This document shows, one piece after another, positions 1 through 10,905 of a DNA stretch of 64,000 bases (positions are counted from its first letter, which is position 1; each line of letters starts with the position of its first letter). The stretch comes from Acheta domesticus. Lineage: Eukaryota; Arthropoda; Insecta; Orthoptera; Gryllidae. The stretch is from assembly GCA_031308135.1 (NCBI GenBank), contig JAHLJT010009419.1, forward strand, positions 185,505,829-185,569,828. The letters are read 5' to 3'. The position numbers were made by a program, and so were the translations under genes. The notes beneath the pieces are model-generated. The model ran no database searches, was not told where the DNA came from, and saw only the letters and a list, made by a program, of their open reading frames with translations.

Positions 1-3000
1 TGGGGTCGAATTCGAAAAGTGGAAAAATTTTCCGTTTTTTCGCGTTTATCTCGGAAACTACCCGTCGTAGAGCCAAAAGGGCCTTCATCTGTGATCACAA
101 CTTACGATCATGTTTTTCGCCATTTTCTCGAAAACTAAAAGTCGGATCGAAAAACGGACTTCACCAGCGAATTCGCCATGAAAATTCCGTGTTCAAGATG
201 CATAACACTGGGGTCAAATTCGAAAATGGAAAAATTTTTCCGTTTTTCGCGTTTATCTCGGAAACTACGCGTCGTAGAGCCAAAAGGGCCTTCATCTGTG
301 ATCACAACTTACGATCATGTTTTTCGCCATTTTCTCGAAAACTAAAAGTCGGATCGAAAAACGGACTTCACCAGCGAATTCGCCATAAAATTCCGTGTTA
401 GGATGCATAACACTGGGGTCAAATTCGAAAATGGAAAAATTTTTTCCGTTTTTCGCGTTTATCTCGGAAACTACGCGTCGTAGAGCCAAAAGGGCCTTCA
501 TCTGTGATCACAACTTACGATCATGTTTTTCGCCATTTTCTCGAAAACTAAAAGTCGGATCGAAAAACGGACTTCACCAGCGAATTCGCCATAAAATTCC
601 GTGTTAGGATGCATAACACTGGGCATCAAACTCGAAAATGGAAAAATTTTTCCGTTTTTCGCGTTTATCTCGGAAACTACGCGTCGTAGAGCCAAAAGGG
701 CCTTCATCTGTGATCACAACTTACGATCATGTTTTTCGCCATTTTCTCGAAAACTAAAAGTCGGATCGAAAAACGGACTTCACCAGCGAATTCGCCATAA
801 AATTCCGTGTTAGGATGCATAACACTGAGGTCAAATTCGAAAATGGAAAAATTTTTCCGATTTTTCGCGTTTATCTCGGAAACTACGCGTCGTAGAGCCA
901 AAAGGGCCTTCATCTGTGATCACAACTTACGATCATGTTTTTCGCCATTTCTCGAAAACTAAAAGTCGGATCGAAAAACGGACTTCACCAGCGAATTCGC
1001 CATAAAATTCCGTGTTAGGATGCATAACACTGGGGTCAAATTCGAAAATGGAAAAATTTTTCCGTTTTTCGCGTTTATCTCGGAAACTACGCGTCGTAGA
1101 GCCAAAAGGGCCTTCATCTGTGATCACAACTTACGATCATGTTTTTCGCCATTTTCTCGAAAACTAAAAGTCGGATCGAAAAACGGACTTCACCAGCGAA
1201 TTCGCCATAAATTCCGTGTTAGGATGCATAACACTGGGGTCAAATTCGAAAATGGAAAACTTTTTCCGTTTTTCGCGTTTATCTCGGAAACTACGCGTCG
1301 TAGAGCCAAAAGGGCCTTCATCTGTGATCACAACTTACGATCATGTTTTTCGCCATTTTCTCGAAAACTAAAAGTCGGATCCGAAAAACGGACTTCACCA
1401 GCGAATTCGCCATAAAATTCCGTGTTAGGATGCATAACACTGGGGTCAAACTCGAAAATGGAAAAATTTTTCCGTTTTTCGCGTTTATCTCGGAAACTAC
1501 GCATCGTAGAGCCTAAAGGGCCTTCATCTGTGATCGCAACTTACAATAATGTATTTCGCCATTTTCTCGAAAACTAAAAGTCGGATCGAAAAACCGGACT
1601 TCACCAGCGAATTCGCCATAAAATTCCGTGTTAGGATGCATAACACTGGGGTCAAATTCGAAAATGGAAAAATTTTTCCGTTTTTCGCGTTTATCTCGGA
1701 AACTACGCGTCGTAGAGCCAAAAGGGCCTTCATCTGTGATCACATCTTACGATCATGTTTTTCGCCATTTTCTCGAAAACTAAAAGTCGGATAGAAAAAC
1801 GGACTTCACCAGCGAATTCGCCATAAAATTCCGTTAGGATGCATAACACTGTGGTCAAATTCGAAAATGGAAAAATTTTTCCGTTTTTCGCGTTTATCTC
1901 GGAAACTACGCGTCGTAGAGCCAAAAGGGCCTTCATCTGTGATCACAACTTACGATCATGTTTTTCGCCATTTTCTATAAAACTAAAAGTCGGATCGAAA
2001 AACGGACTTCACCAGCGAATTCGCCATAAAATTCCGTGTTAGGATGCATAACACTGGGGTCAAATTCGAAAATGGAAAAATTTTTCCGTTTTTTCGCGTT
2101 TATCTCGGAAACTACGCGTCGTAGAGCCAAAAGGGCCTTCATCTGTGATCACAACTTACGATCATGTTTTTCGCCATTTTCTCGAAAACTAAAAGTCGGA
2201 TCGAAAAACGGACTTCACCAGCGAATTCGCCATAAAATTCCGTGTTAGGATGCATAACACTGGGGTCAAACTCGAAAATGGAAAAATTTTTCCGTTTTTC
2301 GCGTTTATCTCGGAAACTACGCGTCGTAGAGCCAAAAGGGCCTTCATCTGTGATCACAACTTACGATCATGTTTTTCGCCATTTTCTCGTAAACTAAAAG
2401 TCGGATCGAAAAACGGACTTCACCAGCGAATTCGCCATAAAATTCCGTGTTAGGATGCATAACACTGGGGTCAAATTCGAAAATGGAAAAATTTTTCCGT
2501 TTTTCGCGTTTATCTCGGAAACTACGCGTCGTAGAGCCAAAAGGGCCTTCATCTGTGATCACAACTTACGATCATGTTTTTCGCCATTTTCTCGAAAACT
2601 AAAAGTCGGATCGAAAAACGGACTTCACCAGCGAATTCGCCATAAAATTCCTTGTTAGGATGCATAACACTGGGGTCAAATTCGAAAATGGAAAAATTTT
2701 TCCGTTTTTCGCGTTTATCTCGGAAACTACGCGTCGTAGAGCCAAAAGGGCCTTCATCTGTGATCACAACTTACGATCATGTTTTTCGCCATTATCTCGA
2801 CAACTAAAAGTCGGATCGAAAAACGGACTTCACCAGCGAATTCGCCATCAAATTCCGTGTTAGGATGCATAACACTGGGGTCAAACTCGAAAATGGAAAA
2901 CTTTTTCCGTTTTTCGCGTTTATCCCGGAAACTACGCGTCGTAGAGCCAAAAGGGCCTTCATCTGTGATCACAACTTACGATCATGTTTTTCGCCATTTC

Positions 3001-3040
3001 CTCGAAAACTAAAAGTCGGATCGAAAAACGGACTTTACCA
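1..3040. repeat. Satellite A, main subfamily (A1), ~205-bp tandem repeat
   Basis: About 15 head-to-tail monomers of roughly 205 bp run from the first base of the window, so the array continues outside it. The landmark GCATAACACTGGGG recurs near 198, 402, 608, 814, 1020, 1223, 1429, 1636, 1837, 2044, 2250, 2455, 2660 and 2864. Copies are nearly identical and differ by single substitutions and one- to three-base indels. Most monomers carry two perfect 10-bp palindromes, TGTGATCACA and GCGAATTCGC. Open frames of about 70 codons recur in every monomer, but a period not divisible by three shifts them at each repeat, so this is non-coding satellite DNA. Confidence 0.97.
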
Positions 3041-3740
3041 TTGAATTCGCCATTGAAAATTTCTGCTAGGGGCGGAAGTATTCGGGTCAATTTCGAAAAT
3101 CCAAACTGTTTCCCTTTTTCGCGAATATCTCGTAAACGGTGCGTCGAATCGATAAAGAAGCTTATTTTGGACCCCCAACCTACGATCAGGTTTTTTTGCG
3201 AATTTCTCGAAAACAAAAAATCGGATCGAAAAACGTACTTCATCATTGAATTCGCCATTAAAAATTCGTGCTAGGGCCGGAAATATTCGGGTCAATTTCG
3301 AAAATCGAAAATTTTTTCCGTTTTTTCGCGAATATCTCGTAAACGGTGCGTCGAATCAATAAAAGAAGCTTATATTGGACCCCCAACCTACCATCAGGTT
3401 TTTTGCGATTTACTCGAAAATTATGAGTCGGATTGAAAAACGGACTTCACCATTGAATTCGCCATTAAAAATTCGTGCTAGGGTCGAGAGTATTCGGGTC
3501 AAATTCGAAAATCCAAAAATGTTTCCGTTTTTCGCGAATATCTCGTAAACGGTGCGCCGAATCGATAAAAGAAGCTTATTTTGGACCCCCACCTACGATC
3601 AGGTTTTTTCGCGAATATCTCGTAAACTGTGCGTCGAATCGATAAAAGAAGCTTAATTTGGGCCTCCAATCTACGATCAGGTTTTTTGCGATTTTCTCGA
3701 AAACTAAGAGTCGGATCAAAAAATCGTGTTCACCATTGAA
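3041..3740. repeat. Satellite A, divergent subfamily block (A2)
   Basis: Three to four monomers of the same overall plan as the preceding array, but with a different sequence in the middle: CGAATATCTCGTAAACGGTG and AAGCTTATTTTGGACCCCC replace the A1 version around CGTCGTAGAGCC and the TGTGATCACA palindrome. The TTCTCGAAAA and GGACTTCACC(A) stretches are retained. One unit near 3600-3660 is shortened. The block has sharp edges with A1 on the left and an A1-like copy on the right. Confidence 0.9.
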
Positions 3741-4045
3741 TTCGCGTTTATCTCGGAAACGAAGCCTCGTAGCGCAAAAACGTGCCTTATCTGTGCTCAC
3801 AACATACGATCATGTTTTTCGCCATTTTCTCGAAAATTAAAAGTCGGCTCGAAAAACGGACTTTACCAGTGAATTCGCCATGAAATTCCGTGCTAGGGCG
3901 CATAACACTGGGGTCAAATTCGAAAATCGAAAATTTTTTCCGTTTTTCGCGTGTATCTCGGAAACGAAGCGTCGTAGCGCGAAAAGGGGCCTTATCTGTG
4001 ATCACAACATACGATCATGTTTTTCGCCATTTTCTCGAAAATTAA
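3741..4045. repeat. Satellite A, diverged A1-like monomers at the array end
   Basis: One and a half A1-type monomers, recognisable by GCATAACACTGGGG near 3899 and ACGATCATGTTTTTCGCC near 4012. They are visibly more diverged than the bulk of the array, with many substitutions (for example GGAAACGAAGCGTCGTAGCG). The array stops abruptly after TTTTCTCGAAAATTAA, where unrelated AT-rich sequence starts. Higher divergence at the edge is typical of tandem arrays. Confidence 0.9.
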
Positions 4046-4689
4046 TGCATTGATGGATTTTATACATTTGTGTTAATAATTTTAAATAACAAAGTACTCG
4101 ATCAATAAAGTTAAGTTAAAATCGCATAAATAGAGAATTATATTTGTTTATAATTTTAGAAGTCATTTAGGCAACGAAATTTTCCCTGGGGTCTGCTTTC
4201 TCCTGGGCGACCAGTTACGTTCGTATGCAAGATGCTACCTCTCCCGGGTTAATATTCACATTTTGAGAAAATTCATATCACCCTTATCTGTTTTACGTTT
4301 TTATAGCTTGGATTTCAAAAGTGCTTTCCGTACTAAAATTATCACCGCACGCCACTGCTATTTATCCAGGTTTTTTAATTGAAATTTGGCCAATTGTTTT
4401 TTGAAACATATAGGATTACTAGCTGAAAAGAGGTGTATCAACAATCCAGCACTGTGACGAAAGTTAGTTCATTTCACACTCGGTTCAGCAACCTAGAAAG
4501 AGCCGCAATATTTCAAGAATGTACACACTTGGGCTTTTTCGTCGTCAAAATCATAATAGAGAAGTCATAGCGAGGAATTGGTTATGCTTTTCTCCCTGTT
4601 ATGGACGCTTTACGGGCAGATTCATATGCTTAACCTGAGTCTTCTCAGATTGCGTATGATTGGAAACATTCACAAGAACGGATTCACAT
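4046..4689. other. Unannotated AT-rich spacer
   Basis: No gene, RNA or recognisable transposon motif is visible here. The sequence is mostly AT-rich with a short GC-richer stretch around 4180-4255. Confidence 0.5.
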
Positions 4690-5091
4690 GTGATAGCGGT
4701 TGATCCCGATTGTACGGTACCCCTCGCTGTCACGGCCTCCTTAATATGTTCGTAAGTGTCGTTCAATGCAGTTCAATGCGTAGTTTGAATACTGAAGTGA
4801 TTTCTTATTAAAGTGAATTTGCAATTATGCGATAGATAGACTCAAAGCTGTTTATAGCGAACGCGAGGGCCGAAGGCCCGAGTCTCGCCGTGACTTGGAT
4901 CCGGGCGAGCGAAGCGAGAAAACTTACCTTTGAAAGTAATTTGGCATTATAATGCGGCGGGGACAAAATCGCCTATCGGTATATATTTACTTACGTAATA
5001 CCTATCGGTATTTATTTACGATACGTACGAATGTATTAAGGAGGCTGTGACAACGAGGGGGTATCGTACAGTCGGGATCAACCGTGATAAT
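4690..5091. mobile_element. Small foldback (inverted-repeat) element
   Basis: The left arm 4690-4761 and the right arm 5019-5091 are inverted copies of each other over about 72 bp, by eye roughly 85% identical. Both contain GTTGATCCCGA(T/C)TGTACG when read inward. The interior (about 255 bp) includes a GC-rich stretch near 4860-4920 with two short palindromes (GAGGGCCGAAGGCCC and GCGAGCGAAGCGAG) and two direct copies of CCTATCGGTAT near 4972 and 5001. No coding sequence is present, so this is best read as a non-autonomous foldback or MITE-like insertion. Its outer limits and target-site duplication are not resolved. Confidence 0.7.
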
Positions 5092-5653
5092 GTGCGCGAT
5101 TCTTTTAGGATTTTTTTCATCATTTGCGAGAAGACAAAGTGATAGGGAATTCTGTCTCCTCAGAACTTTTGAGATAAGCTTTGCAAACATGTTTGTCATG
5201 TGATTTAGTGAGGTTAAGTATTTTGTCTTTTTTATCGTTCTGTGGTATTTTTGAAGTTGTATGCCGTTCACACTTGATTAGGAGCTAGAAGATAAGATTT
5301 CATGTGTATCGACATAATGTTTTCAGTTGGTATTTTGCACATAATGCCTTACTCGTGTTGTGTGTCCATGCAGAGGAAGTTATAGATCCGGTGCAATCCA
5401 TATTTCATTTATTACTTTTAAAATTGTATCTTCCAATTCTCATTCTCATAAGTTGAATATTTACATTGTCTAGTCGTGCACTTTTTTTTCTAAATATCTT
5501 CACAATTGTAGAAGGCAAGAAAGTTACATGGTTAAAAGAATCTAATAAAATATAAGAAAATTGTCAAGTTTTTCTTAAACTCTTCCTTGAAAAGTCATTA
5601 ATAATATATGATCAGAGTAAACGTTTTTAATATGTACCTACAAACTTTTGTTT
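5092..5653. other. Unannotated spacer
   Basis: AT-rich sequence with no recognised gene or repeat family. The 89-codon minus-strand open frame at 5002-5271 overlaps the foldback arm and has no familiar motif, so I do not call it a gene. Confidence 0.45.
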
Positions 5654-6655
5654 TTACTTTCCCGTATACTATACGTACGTATGTATAGTGTAGGGAAAGT
5701 TAAGTAATACTGCGCAAAAAAACGCCGGATTTTCGGCAGAAAAACTCATATTACAGGGCCCTGGTAACGAAAAAGTGGATAAATCCAGTTGCTAAATTAA
5801 GAAAAAAAATCTCCTAACACGTGGTGCAGCCAGAATCCCTATTTTTTGGGTCCTTGATACCGAAAAACCATTAAAAACAAAACGTATGTCCGTCCGTCCG
5901 TCCGTCTGTGAACGCTAGCGACTAAAATCGTTCAGCCGAATTTCTCCAAAATTGATATTCCCCGATCGATCTGAATATTCTCGCGGCCCCTTGAATTTGA
6001 AACCGATATTTTAATTTTTGAGGGTACTTTACATGAAGCCCCTGGGACATTTTAAAACAAATGGCGCCAACAATTTTGACTAAATTTTGTTGTTGGATAG
6101 TCTGAAGGTCATTTAAGAGAATGGCGCTGGTCCCATGCTGGTTGAAAATCTGATTTTTCGAAAATTGAAAAAATTCAAACTTTTTTTCGGCATCTTCCTA
6201 CAACTACAATTATGAAGATACAATTTTTGTTCTTAATGAAATGTGTTCATAAAAACCGTCTTCAAATAAGGTCATGTTCAATTTTTAAAAAACATAAGTG
6301 TTTTTTTTTCGAAAAATTGTGCCAAACATAGACAATTTTTTTTCTTTAAACCATTTTTTTCTTAAAAACCGCACAACGTGTTTTGATTAAATTAGGACCT
6401 GAGATAGCATAAAGAAAGCTTAAGAGAATGGTGCAGGTTTCTTTTTCTTTGAAATGTCTGATTTTGCAAATATTTTAAAAAATTTGACGTCTTTCTACAA
6501 CTACATTTGTGAACACACGATTGTTTTTCTTAATGAAATATGCTAATCAAAAATAGATCTTCCAATAAGGTCATGTTAAAGTTTTTGAAAATATGAGTAG
6601 TTTTTCTATAATTTCCTGACAAACATAATAGCCCGCTCGGAATTGACTGCGCTTA
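5654..6655 (+). mobile_element. Dispersed family D, copy 1 (left part)
   Basis: Starts with TTACTTTCCCGTAT and a self-complementary hairpin (5656-5701, centre CGTACGTA). It continues with the family signature: a GAAAAAGTGGATAAA box, GGGTCCTTGATACCGAAAA, a short (GTCC)n run near 5888-5908, TCTGTGAACGCTAGCG, and GATATTCCCCGATCGATCTG. The same order of motifs recurs at 61244-63552 on this strand and, inverted, at 45389-47700 and 58612-60085. Downstream are AT-rich modules of the type found inside other copies. No open frame of interest is present. The right side is broken by the piggyBac-like and LINE insertions. Confidence 0.8.
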
Positions 6656-6710
6656 GTTTTCATCGTTTTCTTACAACTTCAATTTAAAAATGCCAATTTC
6701 GTGGGTTTTA

Positions 6711-7536
6711 TCCGTGTAACAAGCTGTTGTTTTGTTTGGGGTGCCCAGGAACCCCAGCGTTACCTTCTACGTTAGCAAAGATGTCTTCAGTCTCGTACAT
6801 TTTATTAGTTTGGCAACGTATTGCGTGCTGTATTTTTACGTTAGGATACCCCTGCAAAGTTAGTACTGAAGTACTACGCACATTTTAGGTCACTTAATAT
6901 GTTAAGAAAGGAGTTGAAGAATACGCCAACTTTTGCTGAAAGCGAGAACAGAATATCGTTACTCACCGCCCTCGAAAAAGCAGTCTGCACGCAATTCTAA
7001 AAGACCAGGATAATGTTTTCTTTGTTTATTGATTTGGATATGATTGAGAGAATTACAGAAACCACCAACAGCAAAATTTAAATGGATTTAGAGAGGAATA
7101 AAAATGATCGCAGCACCTATAAGACTGACAAAGCGGAAATGAATGCAGTTACTGGGCTACGTATTTTGGCTGGATCTGTGAAATCAGGGCATCAAAATCT
7201 TGCTGAATTGTGGAATGTGGATAATGTGGGTATTCATTGTACTTTGAATTTGAAAAGATTTCAATTTGTGCTACGAAACATGGGCTTGGATGTGACAACA
7301 CGCGCAGACCGGTAGACCAAATATTATATGCTTTCCTGATGAATTCTCAGAGTTGTTTAGCAACTAAATTCTTAGTAAATTGTTTAATTACATGCACAAT
7401 ATTGTTAATAATAGAAGAATAATATTACATTAATTTATTTTTCAATAATTTATCATATATCATGAAATGAGTGTGAGGGTCTGGAGACACCCCACGTTAC
7501 CAGTTTTGTTTCAAAAGTCACGTTACCACTGCAGGG
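6711..7536 (+). mobile_element. piggyBac-like element remnant
   Basis: The right end reads CACTGCAGGGTTAA, matching the usual piggyBac pattern of a GGG terminus abutting a TTAA target (TTAA at 7537-7540). The left end is less clear. Near 6711, CCGTGTAAC followed by GGGGTGCCCAGGAACCCC mirrors the inverted right-end stretch GGGGTGTCTCCAGACCC, but the left TTAA is altered. The element encloses a transposase fragment of the same family. At about 0.8 kb it is far shorter than an autonomous element, so it is internally deleted. Confidence 0.55.
7013..7315 (+). pseudogene. piggyBac-family transposase fragment (DDE_Tnp_1_7-like, broken)
   Basis: The reading frame from the ATG at 7013 gives MFSLFIDLDMIERITETTN, then an in-frame TAA at 7079-7081. 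It continues from 7082 with an ALKAFIGLLIL-like piece (EMNAVTGLRILAG) and a KRFQFVLRNMGLD segment, ending at a TAG at 7313. These correspond to the start of the transposase core in piggyBac proteins: the 'F.d..mie.iv..TN' helix, the 'iGl.il.G' helix and the 'RF..il..l.fd' helix. The catalytic aspartates and the C-terminal cysteine-rich domain are missing. About 100 codons remain of a protein normally near 550-600 aa, so this is a dead copy. It sits between the two proposed ends of the enclosing element, which supports the family assignment. Confidence 0.6.
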
Positions 7537-7540
7537 TTAA

Positions 7541-7982
7541 ATGTATTTATCAAAACTACATCTTCAAATATGGTCATGCTTAATTTTTTCAAAATACGAG
7601 TAGTTTTTCTATAATTTTGTGACAAACATAATAGTCCGCTGTAAATTTACTGCGCTTTGGACAGCTGGATGCGTTGTAAATTAGAATTTGCAATTTTTTA
7701 TATTATTTCTTTCTTCGTTTCTTACATTCGACCTTTTGTTATACATTTACACATTAATATTTTAGAAATTGTTTATTTTGAAATATTTGAAATAAGTAAA
7801 CAGAATTAATAGCTCTCAGAATAGCGACAATGCAGGGTCTGCAACAATGGAATTCACTTTGCGCTCGCGAATACCTGTAACTTACGTGTGATTGTTGTGA
7901 CCTGATGGAACTGTATGAAAAGGAGTTATAATTGTCTAATTTGTGTTGATATTTGCATGAAAATATTTAGTGTTCGCACCAA
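7541..7982 (+). repeat. Dispersed repeat X, copy 1
   Basis: This segment reappears inverted at about 45660-46082 with clear similarity over some 420 bp. Shared landmarks include GACAAACATAATAG, GCGCTTTGGACAGCTGGATG, GCTCTCAGAATAGCGACAATG and GGAGTTATAATTGTCTAATT. A shorter related piece lies at 6560-6655. The similarity ends at about 7982, where LINE coding sequence begins, which marks the 5' junction of that insertion. Function is unknown. Confidence 0.8.
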
Positions 7983-9308
7983 AAACCAATTCTTTCCCAT
8001 TCTTCTTTCCAATTCTTTGCCAATTGAGCATGGGGTCCCGCAAGCTCCGATCCTAGGTCCTATCCTCTTTCTGTTATGTGTAAACGATATGCCCTCGTCT
8101 ATTAAAAATGGAAGAACGGTTCTGTTTGCTGACGACACGAATGTTCTTTGCAAAAAAGAAGAAGTAAATAGTAAAATTTCAGAAGTTTCAAATTGTTTTA
8201 ATAATAACAAATTAATTTAACGAAAGAAAAACTGTTTCAACGCGTTTTTGCATCTCAAATCGGAAATCGCATGTTCCATTGAAAATGAACAATATGCAAT
8301 TAGCTGATGTTGAGGCAACAAAATTTTTAGGTCTTTCAATTCAATCAAACCTCAAATGGAATGTACATATAACAGAATTAAACACTAAATTAAGTTCATT
8401 ATGCTACGCATTCAGAATTCTTTCAAATTCTGTCAGCCTTCATGCAGCTCGTTGCGTTTATTTTGCAAATGTACATTCCCGCCTGAGATATGGCATAATA
8501 TTCTGGGGAAACTCATCCTGTAGTATTCAGACCTTCAGATTGCAAAAGAAAATTATTCGAATAATGAAAAAATGCCTTCCACGTGATTCCTGCAAGCCTC
8601 TTTTCATTGATCTGGGAATCTTTCCATTGCCTTGTCTATTTATTTACGAATCTGTAATATTTGTCAAAAATGGCCTACTTAATGGAGGGAACATATTTTC
8701 ATGCAATATTGATATTTATAATTACAACACACGCCGTAGAAATCACGTGCATCAGGTGTCAGTATCAACAGCTCAGTACAAGAAATCAACATACATGTAC
8801 GTTACTTTACAACGCATTGCCAGATGACGTAAAACAATTAAAGTCAGTACACAAATTTAAGTTAAAAGAAAAATCTTTTCTGCTGCAAAACTGTTTCTAT
8901 ACAATTAGAGACTATACTGATCGTGAAAAAGAAAATAATGTTTATCGCAACAAAACAAAGATATATAATGAATTAGTTTACGTTTGCATTGTATACATTT
9001 TTTAAAAAATATTTAATACGCCTGTAACAAGTAATGTACTTCAGCTTCCGGGTCAATGACCCCCATCTCGATCAGGTTTTTGTCCAGTTTCCCTGATCCA
9101 TTGAGCAAATGCTGAGATGGCCCCTTGTTTTGCTTCTGGACGTAAATCACTTCACTGTGCGCACGTTTTGTTGAGCACTTCTTTTGCTTGTAGTTCATTT
9201 ACCGTTGAAATTGATTTTCTATAGCTCGGGAACAAACATTTTTCAAATATTTTTATCTTTCTAAAATAAGTATTTTCTAAATTCATTTGTTCGTTTGTGT
9301 GTGGTTTT

Positions 9309-9339
<31 letters not shown>

Positions 9340-9441
9340 TTATTCTGGGCCTCAAGAAAATGTGCGCAGATAAATCTCTTTCCCCACACATCATATACAG
9401 ATTTTACTGTTTTTTTTTACAAATAAATAAATAAAATAAAA
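7983..9441 (+). mobile_element. 5'-truncated LINE (jockey/CR1-type) with AAATA-rich tail
   Basis: The insertion begins inside repeat X and ends in a run of AAATA units near 9420-9441, as expected for a non-LTR retrotransposon copied from its 3' end. It contains reverse-transcriptase coding remnants (7990-9005) followed by a 3' UTR with an (ATTT)n tract at 9306-9345 and the landmark CCCCACACATCATATACAG. The same 3' UTR/tail recurs at 10825-10905, 19710-19973, 46083-46115 (inverted) and 63093-63265 (inverted), so it is a multi-copy family. Confidence 0.85.
7990..9005 (+). pseudogene. LINE reverse transcriptase, C-terminal part, frameshifted
   Basis: The first frame (to the stop at 8218) contains GVPQAPILGPILFLLCVND, the RT motif usually written GVPQGSxLGPLLF, followed 20-odd residues later by the catalytic FADDT. 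The finger/palm N-terminal half and the endonuclease domain are absent. After a frame break the second frame (8279-8827) has KFLGLSIQSNLKWNVHI, the post-RT 'flGi.ld..L.W..H' motif, then a Cys/Arg-rich helical region. A further shift moves coding to the 8661-9005 frame, which carries the family's C-terminal YNALPDDVKQL segment. At least two frameshifts and one stop make it inactive. The order RT, thumb-like region, C-terminal tail and then 3' UTR agrees with jockey or CR1-clade ORF2, but the clade is not certain. Confidence 0.85.
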
Positions 9442-10290
9442 ATTGTGCTGTGTTGTTTCGAACATGAATCCTGTGTATGATATAGAAATGCCATTTTCAC
9501 GTTGGAAATATTAAGATTATGAAGTTGTAAATTGCAGGCGCCCTACAGAATCTCTTCAAATATCTGGTACAAAAGTTAATCATTCAGGAAAAAAAACTAC
9601 AACCTAAACCTATGGTTTAAGGAATTTCCGTGATTGTGTTCCTTTCCAACTCTACAGAAATTGTTTTGTTGGTCACGCTTCATTTTTTGCAATAAAAGCA
9701 ACGTTTGGTAGTATTAAGTAGAGCGCAAAAGTATTTGCCGCTCTCTTGAATATAACGATTTTTTTCCTTAAATACGGCAGAGCTTGTAAAATGAATTAAT
9801 CGAGTACATTTCAGACTACATCAATGATTTTGTACAAACAGAACTGGTATCGTTTGATGTCCAGGTAGATGATACGACAGATGCATGGAATACACAGGTG
9901 TCTCAATGTTTCTGATGAATATTGTAATTCAGAAGAAACTTTTTTCTGCAGTTAATAAAGAAACAGATGAATGAAATACTAGTCGCGCGACTTTTCTTGA
10001 CTTCTGAGCTCCCTAATGCTCAACTGGCATTACTCGGCACGGACTGGTCGAAACCGTGGTCTCACACGGAAGAACGCGGCAAAATTATCAAGGCTGGCTA
10101 CCACTGCTCCTAAATGAATTCGGTTCTCGCGTTTTTGCTTTTCCTTACTTTGCCGTGTGTTTTTATTTGCTATTTTCGACATTTTTCCTTACTCTTCGCT
10201 TTACGAATCGGATTTTAGTTTTGATTTAATTTGGAATATTATTTGGATTCAGGCAACGCATTTTTGCGTTAACTTCTTGACTACGAAAAC
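9442..10290. other. Mixed spacer with possible hAT/DUF4371 trace near 9790-9960
   Basis: Mostly featureless. At about 9790-9895 one plus-strand frame reads LVSFDVQVDDTTDAWNTQ, which resembles the 'QaDeTTDvsn..Q' motif at the start of the catalytic domain in hAT-like DUF4371 transposases, where the first Asp region lies. Stops follow at once, so at best this is a small relic. Nothing else is supported. Confidence 0.35.
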
Positions 10291-10319
10291 GTAACTTCAC
10301 CGTTTAATTGAGGCCAACA

Positions 10320-10662
10320 GGCCCACAGAATAAAGTGTAATCGATGAAAAGCTGCAGGTGCTGGTCGCACATGTACATACGCCCTCCTCCATGTAATTGC
10401 GATTTAAATGCAATTGAGCTGGCATGGGCAAAAATTAAAAGATAGTTTAGAGGACGTAACAGAACTGGGGACATGTCAGCTTTGCATCTACGTGAACTAT
10501 ATCTTTGAAATGGAGTATGGGTTATAATATAGGTTTTGAAGCTGTGACTGCATCATACTGGGAAGGCTACGCATGGATGGGTTTCGCATGGATGATATCA
10601 TAATTAATGCAACTGAGAATCCTGGCGTTGATTTCAATTATTCAGAAGAAGATGACAATTAA
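10320..10662 (+). pseudogene. Tc1/IS630-like transposase C-terminal fragment
   Basis: The frame around 10380-10440 reads PPPPCNCDLNAIELAWAKIK, matching the 'PPYhcdLNPIElvWa.iK' block that carries the last acidic residue of the DDE/DDD triad in Tc1/mariner/IS630-type transposases. Further downstream, in shifted frames, come an AVTASYWEGYAWMG segment and an acidic end (FNYSEEDDN) before a TAA at 10660-10662, resembling the C-terminus of these proteins. The N-terminal DNA-binding region and first catalytic Asp are missing and the frame is broken, so it is a pseudogene. No terminal inverted repeats could be assigned. Confidence 0.6.
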
Positions 10663-10824
10663 GTACGTGCACATAATATTATACTTCATTAACAAGCAAT
10701 ATCATCATTACTATATTGTCATTTGTGGTTTTTATTAATTACTTGATTATTCGTTCAATTTTATCGACTGTAATGTCTTGTATTATGAGGGAAAGAGGCA
10801 CGAACAGTCATAGTATTAATAATG

Positions 10825-10905
10825 TGCGCAGGTAAATTACTTTCCCCACACGTCATATACAGTTTTTACTGTTTTTTTGACAAATAAATAAATAAATAAA
10901 TAATG
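10825..10905 (+). mobile_element. LINE 3' end, very short copy
   Basis: About 80 bp matching the 3' end of the LINE at 7983-9441: AATGTGCGCAGGTAAAT, CCCCACACGTCATATACAG, then CAAATAAATAAATAAATA as tail. It is a severe 5' truncation. The 109-codon minus-strand open frame covering it is a by-product. Confidence 0.85.

Noticed and set aside
189..2972. Serial ~70-codon open frames on both strands with nearly identical peptides
   Set aside because: They are one satellite monomer read repeatedly. The ~205-bp period shifts frame at each repeat, there is no start context, and indels are not in multiples of three.
1..4045. CRISPR-like regular repeats
   Set aside because: No repeat/spacer alternation exists; whole 205-bp units are repeated without unique spacers, and the setting is eukaryotic.
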